NCBI RefSeq assembly: GCF_900111125.1
Contig: NZ_FOGE01000003.1
Location: forward strand, 372,001-436,000
Length of the DNA stretch: 64,000 nt
Direction of reading: 5' to 3'
From: Sphingobium sp. YR768
Lineage (GTDB): Bacteria > Pseudomonadota > Alphaproteobacteria > Sphingomonadales > Sphingomonadaceae
Shown here: one piece after another, positions 16,486 through 25,173 of the stretch
How the letters are laid out: the number at the start of each line of letters is the position of its first letter
How positions within the stretch are numbered: position 1 is the first letter of the stretch
The notes under the pieces: model-generated
The model's input: the letters and a program-made list of their open reading frames with translations, nothing else
Told to the model about the DNA's origin: nothing
Database searches by the model: none
Translations under genes and position numbers: made by a program

Positions 16486-16839
16486 TCACCCCCCATGCCA
16501 GACATTGGCCAGATGGCGCGGCGCGCGGCCCGGCGCAAGGAGGATGACGTCGATTCGCATGTCGTCGCCGGGTTTTGCGAGGTCGTGCCACAATATTTCC
16601 GCCGCCTTCGCCACCCGCGCCAGCCGCCTTTCGTCGATGGCGACGTCCAGTTCTGCCGCGCTGCCCCGCGCCTTCACCTCGACAAAGGCGAGCATCGATC
16701 CGCGCCGCACGACCAGATCCACCTCGCCCGCCGGGGTTCGCATCCGCCGACCGACAATCTGCCAGCCTTTCAGACGCAGCCACCAGGCGGCGATGCGTTC
16801 GGCCTGCCGCCCGCGCTTCTCCGCCTGCTGCCTGTTCAC
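16486..16839 (-). CDS. YraN/UPF0102 family endonuclease-like protein
   Basis: This 117-residue protein has the YraN fold of the restriction-endonuclease-like superfamily. The catalytic pattern is visible as GEVDLVVRRGSMLAFVEVKARG (Asp, Glu-x-Lys) at about residues 38-59. Its cellular role is not established, though relatives act in DNA metabolism. The start ATG overlaps the rsmI stop by four bases, so the two are co-translated. Confidence 0.92.
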   Translation of the reverse strand: MNRQQAEKRGRQAERIAAWWLRLKGWQIVGRRMRTPAGEVDLVVRRGSMLAFVEVKARGSAAELDVAIDERRLARVAKAAEILWHDLAKPGDDMRIDVILLAPGRAPRHLANVWHGG

Positions 16840-17678
16840 CCCTTCAATTCCATCGCCCGGTCATACAGCGTCCGCCGGTCGAGTCCCAATTTCTTGGCGA
16901 CTTCCCCCGCCGCCTTGGACACCGGCAGGCGCGTCATCGCCTCCAGCAGGGCAGCGTCGGCATCCTCCGCACTCGCCGGCGGCGCTTCGCCTGGCGGCCC
17001 CACGATGACGACGATCTCGCCCTTGGGCGGCGCATCGGCATAGCGGGTGGACAGTTCGGACAGCGTGCCCGTCGCCGTCTCCTCATAAGCCTTGCTGATT
17101 TCCCGGCTGACTGCCGCGTCGCGATCGCCCAGATGCGCCGCCATCGCCGACAGGCTTTCCGACAGGCGCGGCCCGCTTTCATAGAAGACCAAAGTCGCCC
17201 GCAGCCCCGCCACTTCGTCCAGCGTATCGCCCCGCGCCTTCGCCTTGTTCGGCAGGAAGCCCATGAACAGGAAGCGATCGGTCGGCAGGCCCGACAGCGT
17301 CAGCGCCGCGATCGCCGCGCTGGGTCCGGGCAGCGTCGTTACCTTGCGCCCCGCCGCCCGCGCATCGCGCACCAGCTTGTAACCGGGATCGGAAATCAGC
17401 GGCGTCCCTGCATCCGACAGCAAAGCCACCGATTCGCTCGCCATCCGCTCGATCAGGCGGATGCGCACATGATCGGCGCTATGATCATGATAGGGCAACA
17501 TCGGCCGGTCGGACCCCGCATGGCGCAGCAGGCGCGCGCTCACCCGTGTATCTTCCACGGCGACCACATCGGCCAGCCGCAGGACTTCCGCCCCGCGCGG
17601 CGTAAGGTCACCAAGGTTGCCGATTGGCCCAGCAACGATATAAAGCCCGGGTTCAAGCCCTGAAGGTTCAGTTTCCAT
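16836..17678 (-). CDS. rsmI: 16S rRNA (cytidine(1402)-2'-O)-methyltransferase
   Basis: RsmI makes the 2'-O-methyl of C1402 in 16S rRNA. The 280-residue protein has GLYIVAGPIGNLGDLTPR at its N-terminus, VAVEDTRVSARLL, LLSDAGTPLISDPGYKLVR and RFLFMGFLP, all family hallmarks, and a C-terminal helix-turn-helix-like extension (AAGEVAKKLGLDRRTLYDRAMELKG). The start at 17678 gives the standard N-terminus. Only 11 bases separate it from the start of the divergent lipoprotein gene, so the promoters must overlap coding sequence. Confidence 0.96.
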   Translation of the reverse strand: METEPSGLEPGLYIVAGPIGNLGDLTPRGAEVLRLADVVAVEDTRVSARLLRHAGSDRPMLPYHDHSADHVRIRLIERMASESVALLSDAGTPLISDPGYKLVRDARAAGRKVTTLPGPSAAIAALTLSGLPTDRFLFMGFLPNKAKARGDTLDEVAGLRATLVFYESGPRLSESLSAMAAHLGDRDAAVSREISKAYEETATGTLSELSTRYADAPPKGEIVVIVGPPGEAPPASAEDADAALLEAMTRLPVSKAAGEVAKKLGLDRRTLYDRAMELKG

Positions 17679-17689
17679 AAGGACGCCAG

Positions 17690-18895
17690 ATGACAGAGAC
17701 GGATGCCCCCCGGCAAGCAAACATGTTCGCCGCCGTAAAAAGGGGCGCGCGGATCGCCTTCATGGGAACGGCCCTGTTCCTGGCCGCCTGTTCATCGATC
17801 GTGCCCAAGGGGCCAGCCCCCACCACCCCGACCGGCCCGGCCCAGCCGACCGGCCCCGAAGTGGTGCAGGGCCTGCCGACCGACACGGCGCGCCATCGCG
17901 TCGCGCTGCTGGTGCCGATGACAGGCACCAATGCGGGCGTGGGCCAGTCGATCGCCAACGCCACCACGCTGGCGCTGCTGGATACCAAGACGGACCGGGT
18001 CCGCATCACCACCTATGACACCGCGCTGGGCGCGGCTGCCGCGGTGAACAAGGCGCTGGCCGACGGCAACCGCCTGATCCTCGGCCCGTTGCTGGCGGAG
18101 GATGCCCGCGTGATCGGGCCGATCGCCGCACGCGCCAACGTACCGGTCGTCAGCTTCTCCAACGACGCCAGCATTGCCGGCGGCGGCGTCTATGTGCTGG
18201 GCTACAACACCGCCCAGTCGATCGACCGCGTGGTCGATTTCGCCAAGGACAAGGGGCTGACCCGCTTCGGCGCGCTGGTGCCGCGCGGCACCTATGGCGA
18301 GCGGGCGGGCAATGCCCTGCTGCGCGCAGTGCAACAGGCCGGCGGAACGGTGGTGTCGATGCAGAGCTTCGACCGGTCGCCCGCCTCCATCACAGCGGCG
18401 GTCAAGAAGTTGCAGGCCTCCTCCAGCTATGACGCGCTGCTGATCGCCGACAGCGGCCGGGTGGCGTTGCAGGTCGCGCCGATCGTGCGCAAGAATGGCG
18501 GCGCCACCGCCCGCCTGCTGGGCACGGAGCTGTGGAACACCGACACGTCGCTGGCCGCCAGCCCCGTGCTGCGCGGGGCATGGTTTGCCAGCGTCTCCGA
18601 CACGCTCTATCGCCAGCTCGCGACCAAATATCGCGCCCGTTATGGCGCCGCGCCCTTCCGCCTCTCCTCGCTCGGCTATGATTCGGTGCTGCTGACGGTG
18701 CGGATCGCGCAGGACTGGAAGCCCGGTTCGCCCTTCCCCGCCGCGCGCCTGCGCGACGCAGGCGGCTTTTCCGGCATCGACGGCGCCTTCCGCTTCAACC
18801 GGCAGGGCATCGCCGAACGCGCGCTGGAGGTGAATGAAGTGGGCGCCGGCGCGTCAACAGTGGTCGATCCGGCCCCGCGCGGTTTCGGGGAGTAA
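17690..18895 (+). CDS. penicillin-binding protein activator (LpoA-like lipoprotein)
   Basis: This 401-residue protein has a lipobox (FLAACS) at about residues 30-35, a Pro/Thr-rich linker, and a periplasmic-binding-protein-like domain (HRVALLVPMTGTNAGVGQSIANATTLALLD). Alphaproteobacterial proteins at this position, divergent from rsmI, are annotated as PBP activators related to LpoA C-terminal domains. They act on peptidoglycan synthases in the outer membrane. The start at 17690 has AAGGAC upstream. The partner enzyme is not in the window. Confidence 0.85.
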   Translation: MTETDAPRQANMFAAVKRGARIAFMGTALFLAACSSIVPKGPAPTTPTGPAQPTGPEVVQGLPTDTARHRVALLVPMTGTNAGVGQSIANATTLALLDTKTDRVRITTYDTALGAAAAVNKALADGNRLILGPLLAEDARVIGPIAARANVPVVSFSNDASIAGGGVYVLGYNTAQSIDRVVDFAKDKGLTRFGALVPRGTYGERAGNALLRAVQQAGGTVVSMQSFDRSPASITAAVKKLQASSSYDALLIADSGRVALQVAPIVRKNGGATARLLGTELWNTDTSLAASPVLRGAWFASVSDTLYRQLATKYRARYGAAPFRLSSLGYDSVLLTVRIAQDWKPGSPFPAARLRDAGGFSGIDGAFRFNRQGIAERALEVNEVGAGASTVVDPAPRGFGE

Positions 18896-18910
18896 CAATC
18901 CAATTTCAAA

Positions 18911-18989
18911 CCGTTCGGGCTGAGCCTGTCGAAGCCCTGCTCTTCTCTTCAAAAGAAGGGCGGCCCTTCGACAAGCTCAGGGCGAACGG
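18911..18989. repeat. sphingomonad REP
   Basis: Arms CCGTTCGGGCTGAGCCTGTC from 18911 and the inverse ending at 18989 form the same family as the element at 16395. It separates the lipoprotein gene from the convergent btuD-like gene. Confidence 0.9.
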
Positions 18990-18992
18990 ACT

Positions 18993-19772
18993 TCATAGCT
19001 TAACCCGCCCCATCGGCAGGATCATCGGCCCATCGCCCGCCTGCTCGATCCGCGCGGTTACGCCATAGACCCGCGCCAGCGCTTCCGGCGTCAGCACATC
19101 CATCGGCGCGGCATCGGCCACCAGCGCGCCGCCCTCCATCAGCAGCAGCCGGCCGCAATAGCGCGCCGCCATGCTGAGATCATGCAGCACCGTCACCACC
19201 AGCGCCCCGCCGCGCGCTTCCTCCCGCAACAGATCCATCACGTCGATCTGATGCCCCGGATCGAGCGCGGCCAGCGGCTCATCGGCGATCAGCGCCCGTG
19301 CCCCCACCGCCAGCGCCCGCGCCAGCAACACCCGCGCACGCTCCCCGCCCGACAATTCGGTCGCGATCCGGCCCTTCAGGTGCAGCACATCGGCCCGCGC
19401 CATCGCCGCTTCGATCGCGGCATCATCCGCAGCCGTCAGGCGAGACAGCGGCCCCAGATGCGGCAGCCGCCCCAGCGCCACCAGCCGCTCGACACTCAGC
19501 GGCCAGTGCAAAGTCTGGCCCTGCGGCAAATAGGCAACCGACCGCGCAATCGCCTGCCGGTCCAGCCGCGCCACATCCTGACCGTCGATCGTCACCTGCC
19601 CCGCCTGCGCTTTGGTCAGCCCCAGCAGCGCGCGGATCAGTGTCGATTTGCCCGCGCCATTGGGGCCGATGATGCCGACCAGCGCGCCCGGTTCCAGCGT
19701 CACATCCACATCCCGCACCGCCGCATGGCGACCAAGGCGAACGGACAGATTTTCCGCGCGCAACGTCACCAT
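18993..19772 (-). CDS. btuD: ABC transporter ATP-binding protein, FecE/BtuD type
   Basis: This 259-residue ATPase powers an iron-siderophore or cobalamin-type importer. It has Walker A GPNGAGKST (about residues 35-43), Q-loop AYLPQGQ, signature LSGGERARV, Walker B ALIADEPLAALD and the H-loop VLHDLS. It overlaps the permease gene by seven bases. Assignment to vitamin B12 rests on the neighbouring btuF-like and btuB genes. Haem or siderophore transport is the alternative. Confidence 0.85.
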   Translation of the reverse strand: MVTLRAENLSVRLGRHAAVRDVDVTLEPGALVGIIGPNGAGKSTLIRALLGLTKAQAGQVTIDGQDVARLDRQAIARSVAYLPQGQTLHWPLSVERLVALGRLPHLGPLSRLTAADDAAIEAAMARADVLHLKGRIATELSGGERARVLLARALAVGARALIADEPLAALDPGHQIDVMDLLREEARGGALVVTVLHDLSMAARYCGRLLLMEGGALVADAAPMDVLTPEALARVYGVTARIEQAGDGPMILPMGRVKL

Positions 19773-20764
19773 AGCCGCTTCTCCCGCATCAGGTGGATCA
19801 GGAAGACCGGCACGCCCAGCAGCGCCGTCACCACGCCCAGCTTGAGTTCGCTGCTGGTCGGGATCAGCCGCACGCCGATATCCGCCAGCGTCAGCAGCGC
19901 CGCGCCACCCAGCAGCGAAGGCAGCAGCACCGCCGAGGGCGAGCGATCGGTCAGCGGCCGCACCAGATGCGGCACGATCAGCCCGACAAAGCCGATCGCC
20001 CCCGACACCGCCACCGCGCCGCCCACGCCGATCGCCACCCCCAGCATCATCCGCAACCGCGCGGCCGACAGGTTGACGCCCAGCGCCTGCGCGCCTTCTT
20101 CCCCCAAGGTCAGCGCGTCCAGCGTCCGCCCGTCGGCGATCAGCAGCGCCGCGCCGATCGCGACACAGGGCAAAGCGATCCAGACATGGTCATAGCTGCG
20201 ATTTTCCAGGCTCCCCATCAGCCAGCTCATAATCTCCATCGCGGCAAAGGGGTTGGGCGACAGATTCAGCGACAGGCTGATCCCCGCGCCCGCCAGCGTC
20301 GCCACCGCGATACCGGCCAGGATCAGCGTCAGCGGGCTTTCCGCTGATCCCGACAGCAGGAACAGCGCACCGATCGCAATCAGCGCGGAAGTGATCGCCA
20401 GCACGGGCAGCGCCAGCGGATGCAGTTGCGCCAGCCCGAAATAGAGCGCGCACACTGCCCCCAGCGCCGCCGCATTGGACGCGCCCAGCACGGACGGTTC
20501 GGCAAGCGGATTGCGCAAATAGCCCTGCAAGGCCGCGCCCGACACGCCCAGCATCGCGCCGACGATCAGCCCCAGCGCCATGCGCGGCAGGCGCAGGTCG
20601 AGGATGATGGCGCGCGCGACCTCATCGCCGCCGCCGGTCAACACTGCCGCGATCCGCGCCGGACTGAGCGACACCGCGCCGAGCAGGATCGATCCGAACG
20701 CCGCGAGAATAACCAGCAGCAACAAGCCGGGAATTAGCAGCGGATGATGGCGGCGTGCGGTCAT
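19766..20764 (-). CDS. btuC: FecCD-family permease, BtuC type
   Basis: This 332-residue permease has about ten hydrophobic segments and the FecCD signature motifs LRLPRMALGLIVGAMLGVSGAALQGYLRNPLAEPSVLG and GFVGLIVPHLVR. I chose the ATG at 20764 (MTARRHHPLL), because sequence upstream of it is a palindromic repeat and not coding. It is followed by the ATPase gene with a short overlap. The binding protein lies divergently across the repeat. Confidence 0.88.
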   Translation of the reverse strand: MTARRHHPLLIPGLLLLVILAAFGSILLGAVSLSPARIAAVLTGGGDEVARAIILDLRLPRMALGLIVGAMLGVSGAALQGYLRNPLAEPSVLGASNAAALGAVCALYFGLAQLHPLALPVLAITSALIAIGALFLLSGSAESPLTLILAGIAVATLAGAGISLSLNLSPNPFAAMEIMSWLMGSLENRSYDHVWIALPCVAIGAALLIADGRTLDALTLGEEGAQALGVNLSAARLRMMLGVAIGVGGAVAVSGAIGFVGLIVPHLVRPLTDRSPSAVLLPSLLGGAALLTLADIGVRLIPTSSELKLGVVTALLGVPVFLIHLMREKRLW

Positions 20765-20791
20765 GGACACGCGCCTTGTCGATTGGCAAAG

Positions 20792-20889
20792 CAGCGTGTT
20801 CCTGCGAAGGCAGTTGCGAGGAGGCACGTGACTCCTCGCAACCAGTTCCACCCTCTCAACTGGGTTCCTGCCTTCGCAGGAACACGCTG
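20792..20889. repeat. palindromic repeat in the btuC-btuF divergent promoter region
   Basis: Exact 22-base inverted arms (20792-20813 and 20868-20889, core GTTCCTGCGAAGGCAG) enclose a second inverted repeat, TTGCGAGGAG and its inverse around CACGTGA-like spacing. The element occupies nearly the whole 149-base gap between two divergent starts, so it may sit over both promoters. Confidence 0.9.
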
Positions 20890-20913
20890 TGCCATTGGAT
20901 TGATAGCATTTCC

Positions 20914-21723
20914 ATGATCCGGCCCCTGACCCTCGCGGCGACCGCCCTTTGCCTGCTGACCGGCGCAACCACGCCCCTGCCCCCGCGCAGGATCGTGTCG
21001 CTCAATGTCTGCGCCGATCAATATCTGCTGGCGCTCGCCGATCCCGGCCAGATTGCGGCGCTCAGCAGCAATGCCCGCGATCCCGAGCTTTCGGCGGCGG
21101 CAGACAAAGCGCGCGGTTATCGGACGCTGCGCCGTCCGTCGGAAGAAGTGCTGGCGATCCGGCCCGACCTGCTGGTCGGCTTCCCGCTGGGTCCGGGCGC
21201 CGTCGCCGGCGCGCCGCCGGGCCAGTGGCGCACGCTGGGCGTCGCCAGCGCCGACAGCTATGGCGCAATCCTCGACCAGATCAGGCAGGTCGCCCGCGCC
21301 GTCGACCATGTCGAACGGGGCGAAAAGCTGATCGCGCACATGAACCGCGACCTTGCCGCCCTGCCAAAGGCCCGGCGCAGCGGCGTGGCCGCCTATTATC
21401 AGCGGCGCGGCTATATGACCGGCACCGGCACCTTGATCGACGATCTGATGCACCGGGTGGGCCTCACCAATCTCGCCGCGAAACTCGGCAAGCCCGCGCT
21501 GGCGCAGGTATCTCTGGAGGAAATGGTCGCCGCCCGGCCCGACTGGCTGATCGTGGAAAGCGCCACCGATCATGTGGTCGATCAGGGTACGGAGATGCTG
21601 CACCATCCCGCCCTCGCCCGCATCCCGCGCATCAGCCTGCCACAAAGCTGGACCGTGTGCGGCGGCCCCGCCTATGTGCAGGCCGCGCGCGCCATCACGG
21701 CGCGCCTGAACGCGCCACGCTGA
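20914..21723 (+). CDS. btuF: periplasmic cobalamin/siderophore-binding protein, BtuF-like
   Basis: This 269-residue helical-backbone binding protein (class III) has a short signal peptide (MIRPLTLAATALCLLTGATT), then RRIVSLNVCADQYLLALADPGQIAAL, the usual start of this fold, and SEEVLAIRPDLLVG. It probably delivers cobalamin to BtuC/D. It is divergent from btuC and converges on btuB, which fits a B12 uptake locus. It is shorter than siderophore-binding relatives but within the BtuF range. Confidence 0.85.
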   Translation: MIRPLTLAATALCLLTGATTPLPPRRIVSLNVCADQYLLALADPGQIAALSSNARDPELSAAADKARGYRTLRRPSEEVLAIRPDLLVGFPLGPGAVAGAPPGQWRTLGVASADSYGAILDQIRQVARAVDHVERGEKLIAHMNRDLAALPKARRSGVAAYYQRRGYMTGTGTLIDDLMHRVGLTNLAAKLGKPALAQVSLEEMVAARPDWLIVESATDHVVDQGTEMLHHPALARIPRISLPQSWTVCGGPAYVQAARAITARLNAPR

Positions 21724-21759
21724 AAAGGCGGGCATCACGCCCGCCCTTCCCTGTAACGA

Positions 21760-23598
21760 TCAGAAACGGACACGCACCCCGCCATAAGCGGCGCGGCCGA
21801 AGGTATTATAGCCATAGGCCGTGGCGTATCCTTCATCGAACAGATTGTCGATGCGGCCATAGACCTCCAGATGATCGCCGACCGGCAGGGACGCCCGCAG
21901 CCCGACCAGCGCATAGCCGTCCAGCCGCCGCGTATTCGCCGCATCGTCGAAACTGTCGCCGACCATGGTGACGGTCGCGCCCGTCGACAGGCCGAAGAAC
22001 CAGTCATAATCCGCCGATAGGCTGACAGCATTGGCCGCGCGGCGGGCAAGGCGATTGCCATAGATCGCCGCGCCAGCCGAACGATCGCGCGCATCGACAT
22101 AGCTGTAGCTGCCCGTCACCGTCAGCGCATCGACCGGCTTCAGCGCAACCGATGCTTCCACGCCCTTAGCCCGGGTGCGATCCAGATTGCCATAGGTGAA
22201 GGTGGCATAATCATAATTGATCTGGTTGCGGGTATCGCGCTGGAACGCCGTCAGCGACAGGGTCGCGCGGCCGCCATCCAGGCTCTGGTCGAAGCCGATA
22301 TCATAGCTTTTCGACCGTTCGGGCGTCAGCGCGCGGTTGCCGCTCCATGTGTCGTACAACTGATAAAGCGAGGGCGCCTTGAACCCTTCGCCATAGCTCA
22401 GGCGAATATTGGTTGCGCCGCCATTGGGCGTGTAGTTGGCGTTCGCGCCAAAGGTGGTCGCACCGCCGAACTGGCTATGATCGTCGTGGCGCAGGCCGCC
22501 GGTGACGGCCAGACCCGTGAAGGGCTTCACGATCGCCAGACCATAGACGCTGTCGATATTGATCTTCGCGCTCGCCGTGTCGCCAAAGCCGAAATAATCA
22601 TAATCGGGCCGTTCATGCTCATAGCCGAAGACCAGCTTGGCCTGATCGACCGGGGCATAGACGCCTTCATATTCGAAGCGCAGATTGGTGCCCGAATAGC
22701 CAAAATCCGGGTCGGTGCCGCGCACGAAATAATAGTCGCGATCGTTGCGCATCCAGGTGACGGCCGCGCGGTTGGTCAGCTTGCCGTCCAGCAGCGCCAG
22801 ATTGACGCCAGCATAGCCGACATATTGGTCGAGCTTCGACACGTCGCTGCTGTCGGCGGGCGCGCCGAAGAAGCTGTCATAGTCCAGATCGGCATGGATA
22901 TAATAGCCACGCAGGTCGAGGCTGAGGGTGTCGGTGAAGGCCAGCTTCAGCCGGGCGTTGGCGGCGATATTTTCATAGCCGTCCCGTTCGGTGCCGCCCG
23001 CGGCCGACGAAATGCCGTCGGTGCGGTAATAGGCCGCGCCGATCCCGCCGGACGCGATACCGGCGGTGCCGGACACGTCCGCCTTGGCATTGAGCGTATC
23101 GGCATAGCCATAATCGATCGAGGCGTTACCGGCGAAGCCTTCGGCCGGCGTGCCGGTCATCAGGTTGACGACACCGCCGATCGCCTGGCTGCCATAGACC
23201 ACCGAGTTGGAGCCGCGCAGCACTTCGACCCGGCGGATATTGGCGGTCAGCAAATGGCCGAAATCATAGCCGTCACCGATGCCGCTGGGATCATTCACCT
23301 TCACCCCGTCGATCAGCACCAGCGTCTGCGTCGTTTCCGCCCCGCGCAGCGACACGCTGGTCACGCCGCCGGTCGATCCGTTGCGGTTGAAGCGCACGCC
23401 CGGCGTCGTCGCCAGCAGGTCGACGATGTCGGTCGCCTGCCGCTGTTCGATCGTCTTCGCGTCGATGACGGTGATCGCCTGCCCCACGTCGTCGCGCGAC
23501 TGTTCGATGCCGGTGGCGGTGACGATGATCTCGTCCTCCTGCGCCCATGCCGGTGTCGCCGCCAGCAAGGCCGCGAGCGATATTCCCATTTTCAACAT
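21760..23598 (-). CDS. btuB: TonB-dependent vitamin B12 receptor
   Basis: BtuB imports cobalamin across the outer membrane using TonB energy. The 612-residue protein has a signal peptide (ending PAWAQ), a TonB box (DEIIVTATGIEQS), a plug domain (VIDAKTIEQRQATDIVDLLATTPGVRFNRNGSTGG, LRGAETTQTLVLIDGVKVND, VLRGSNSVVYGSQAIGGVVNL) and a barrel ending in the aromatic VRVRF. The length matches BtuB. A cobalamin riboswitch lies about 180 bases upstream on the same strand, which strongly supports B12 as substrate. Confidence 0.95.
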   Translation of the reverse strand: MLKMGISLAALLAATPAWAQEDEIIVTATGIEQSRDDVGQAITVIDAKTIEQRQATDIVDLLATTPGVRFNRNGSTGGVTSVSLRGAETTQTLVLIDGVKVNDPSGIGDGYDFGHLLTANIRRVEVLRGSNSVVYGSQAIGGVVNLMTGTPAEGFAGNASIDYGYADTLNAKADVSGTAGIASGGIGAAYYRTDGISSAAGGTERDGYENIAANARLKLAFTDTLSLDLRGYYIHADLDYDSFFGAPADSSDVSKLDQYVGYAGVNLALLDGKLTNRAAVTWMRNDRDYYFVRGTDPDFGYSGTNLRFEYEGVYAPVDQAKLVFGYEHERPDYDYFGFGDTASAKINIDSVYGLAIVKPFTGLAVTGGLRHDDHSQFGGATTFGANANYTPNGGATNIRLSYGEGFKAPSLYQLYDTWSGNRALTPERSKSYDIGFDQSLDGGRATLSLTAFQRDTRNQINYDYATFTYGNLDRTRAKGVEASVALKPVDALTVTGSYSYVDARDRSAGAAIYGNRLARRAANAVSLSADYDWFFGLSTGATVTMVGDSFDDAANTRRLDGYALVGLRASLPVGDHLEVYGRIDNLFDEGYATAYGYNTFGRAAYGGVRVRF

Positions 23599-23775
23599 AT
23601 AAGCCCCTATGGCGTCGCATGGCGACTGTCAGGGTCGGGGCGTCCGCACATGCGGTCGGATGTTGGAGGGATGACGCCATGCCCCGCCGCAACCCGATGC
23701 GGCCCCGGCCGCACGGCGTCGCTCGACGGAAAACCCACCGTGCCCCGGCCATCCCCTGGACCAAAGCAGAGCGAC

Positions 23776-23961
23776 CAAGCGCCGGCAGGTCTCCTGGCTC
23801 GCGGGTCGTTGCACGATGCATCAGCCTTCCCGGATAACTCCAGTGGCCGGTCTTTCGACCCCATGCATCGCGCTATCCGCTTACAGTTGCAGGGACAGCC
23901 ACGGAATTGGGCGCTCACGCACCCGCACCGCATTCCCGTTTTCAGCCCTTTCGGGCACCGG
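23776..23961 (-). ncRNA. cobalamin riboswitch upstream of btuB
   Basis: Read on the minus strand, the segment contains the B12 box AGCCAGGAGACCTGCC at its 3' end (about 23777-23796) and the conserved core GCTGTCCCTGCAACTGTAA (about 23882-23900). GGGAATGCGGTG and CCACTGG elements occur in the expected order. B12 binding should shut off btuB. Boundaries are by eye, and a P1 partner beyond 23961 is possible. Confidence 0.93.
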
Positions 23962-24046
23962 CGCGATCTGTTTGCAGGGAAAGAACAGCCCCTCCCCACG
24001 CGCGGCCCTGTAAGGGAAAGCCGGGGCGAATCCAAGCAGGCCGCGA

Positions 24047-24844
24047 TTAAAGCGCCACAGCGTTGCCCCGCAGCAACAGCGCGTCCGATCGGGCGAGCGC
24101 GACCAGCGGCAATCCCGCCGCCGCCGCCCGTTCCGTCGCCAGCCGGGTCGGCGCGGAAATGGTGACGAGCAGCGGGCAATCTGCCAGCGTCGCCTTCTCC
24201 ACCAGTTCATAGGAACAGCGTGAGGACAGCAGCGCGAAGCCGCCATCCCAATCCATGCCCTGCCGCGCCATCGCGCCGATCAGCTTGTCGAAGGCGTTGT
24301 GCCGCCCGACATCCTCGCGCACCAGCCGGATCGCGCCGTCCGCGCCGACCAGCGCAGCGGCATGGGCGGCGCCGGTGGCCGCGTTCAACGGCTGATGATC
24401 GCGCAAAGCCTCCAGCGCGCGGAAGATCGCCGCGCGGTCCGCCAGCGATGTCGTCGTGACTTGCGGCAGCGGCCGGATCGCCTGCTCCAGATTTTCGATG
24501 CCGCACAGGCCACAACTGCTGTCCGACGCCCGATGCCGCACCCGGTCCAGAAGGCCCTCGGTCCGGTGCGGCGGCAATGTCGCGCGCGCGATGACGCCGC
24601 TGTCGGTCCGATGCACATCGACGTCCAGCAATGCATCCGCGCGCGTCACCAGCCGTTCGGCCAGGCTGAACCCCTGCACCAGATCCTCGATATCGGTCGG
24701 CGTCGCCATCAGCACGGCATAGCCCGCGCCATTATATTCGATCGCGACCGGCACTTCCTCCGCCAGCGCCCGGGTGATCGCTTCCGTCCCGCCATCGGGC
24801 GTCAGCCGGTCGAAGGACAGGCTGCTCAGGCTCTCCCCGTCCAT
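24047..24844 (-). CDS. fdhD: formate dehydrogenase accessory sulfurtransferase
   Basis: FdhD passes sulfur to the molybdenum cofactor of formate dehydrogenase. The protein (265 residues from the ATG at 24844) has a conserved Cys pair in SSCGLCGIENLEQAI (CxxC), an NRxDxGRHNAFDKLIG-type segment (VREDVGRHNAFDKLIG) and SSRCSYELVEKA. A TTG at 24853 is an alternative start with a 4-base gap to fdsD. It is the last gene of the fds cluster. Confidence 0.93.
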   Translation of the reverse strand: MDGESLSSLSFDRLTPDGGTEAITRALAEEVPVAIEYNGAGYAVLMATPTDIEDLVQGFSLAERLVTRADALLDVDVHRTDSGVIARATLPPHRTEGLLDRVRHRASDSSCGLCGIENLEQAIRPLPQVTTTSLADRAAIFRALEALRDHQPLNAATGAAHAAALVGADGAIRLVREDVGRHNAFDKLIGAMARQGMDWDGGFALLSSRCSYELVEKATLADCPLLVTISAPTRLATERAAAAGLPLVALARSDALLLRGNAVAL

Positions 24845-24857
24845 CAGCGGCAAGCAC

Positions 24858-25163
24858 TCATCCGGCGTCGCAATGGCCAGCCTCGTCTACGCGATTGAAC
24901 TGCGCTGCATCGACCTGCGGCGCTGGCCGCCCCTGCGCCATCCGGGCCACGGCAGCGGTCACCACCGGCGAGAGCCGTTCGGGCTGATCCTGCGCGATGG
25001 CGATGATCTGCGCCTTCATCCGCGGGTCCCAGAAGCGGGTCAGATGTTCGGCGAGCGCTTCCGTTGCCTTCGCCTCGCCCATCATCGCCATGTTGCGGGC
25101 GATCTGGTGCGCCATATAGACCAGCCGATCGGTCGTGGACATGACATGGGTGTCATCGCTCAT
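24858..25163 (-). CDS. fdsD: formate dehydrogenase delta subunit
   Basis: The 101-residue protein (MSDDTHVMSTTDRLVYMAHQIARNM, then EALAEHLTRFWDPRMKAQIIAI) has the FdsD pattern, a small subunit of soluble NAD-dependent formate dehydrogenases. It aids assembly of the Mo enzyme. The start was set at 25163. It lies between fdsA and fdhD with gaps of about 10 and 13 bases, as in other fds operons. Confidence 0.9.
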   Translation of the reverse strand: MSDDTHVMSTTDRLVYMAHQIARNMAMMGEAKATEALAEHLTRFWDPRMKAQIIAIAQDQPERLSPVVTAAVARMAQGRPAPQVDAAQFNRVDEAGHCDAG

Positions 25164-25173
25164 GGGGCCGATC

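Noticed and set aside
24001-24046. Possible tRNA-like or second riboswitch segment beyond the B12 switch
   Set aside because: No cloverleaf or second B12 box could be found, and the bases fit a simple spacer.
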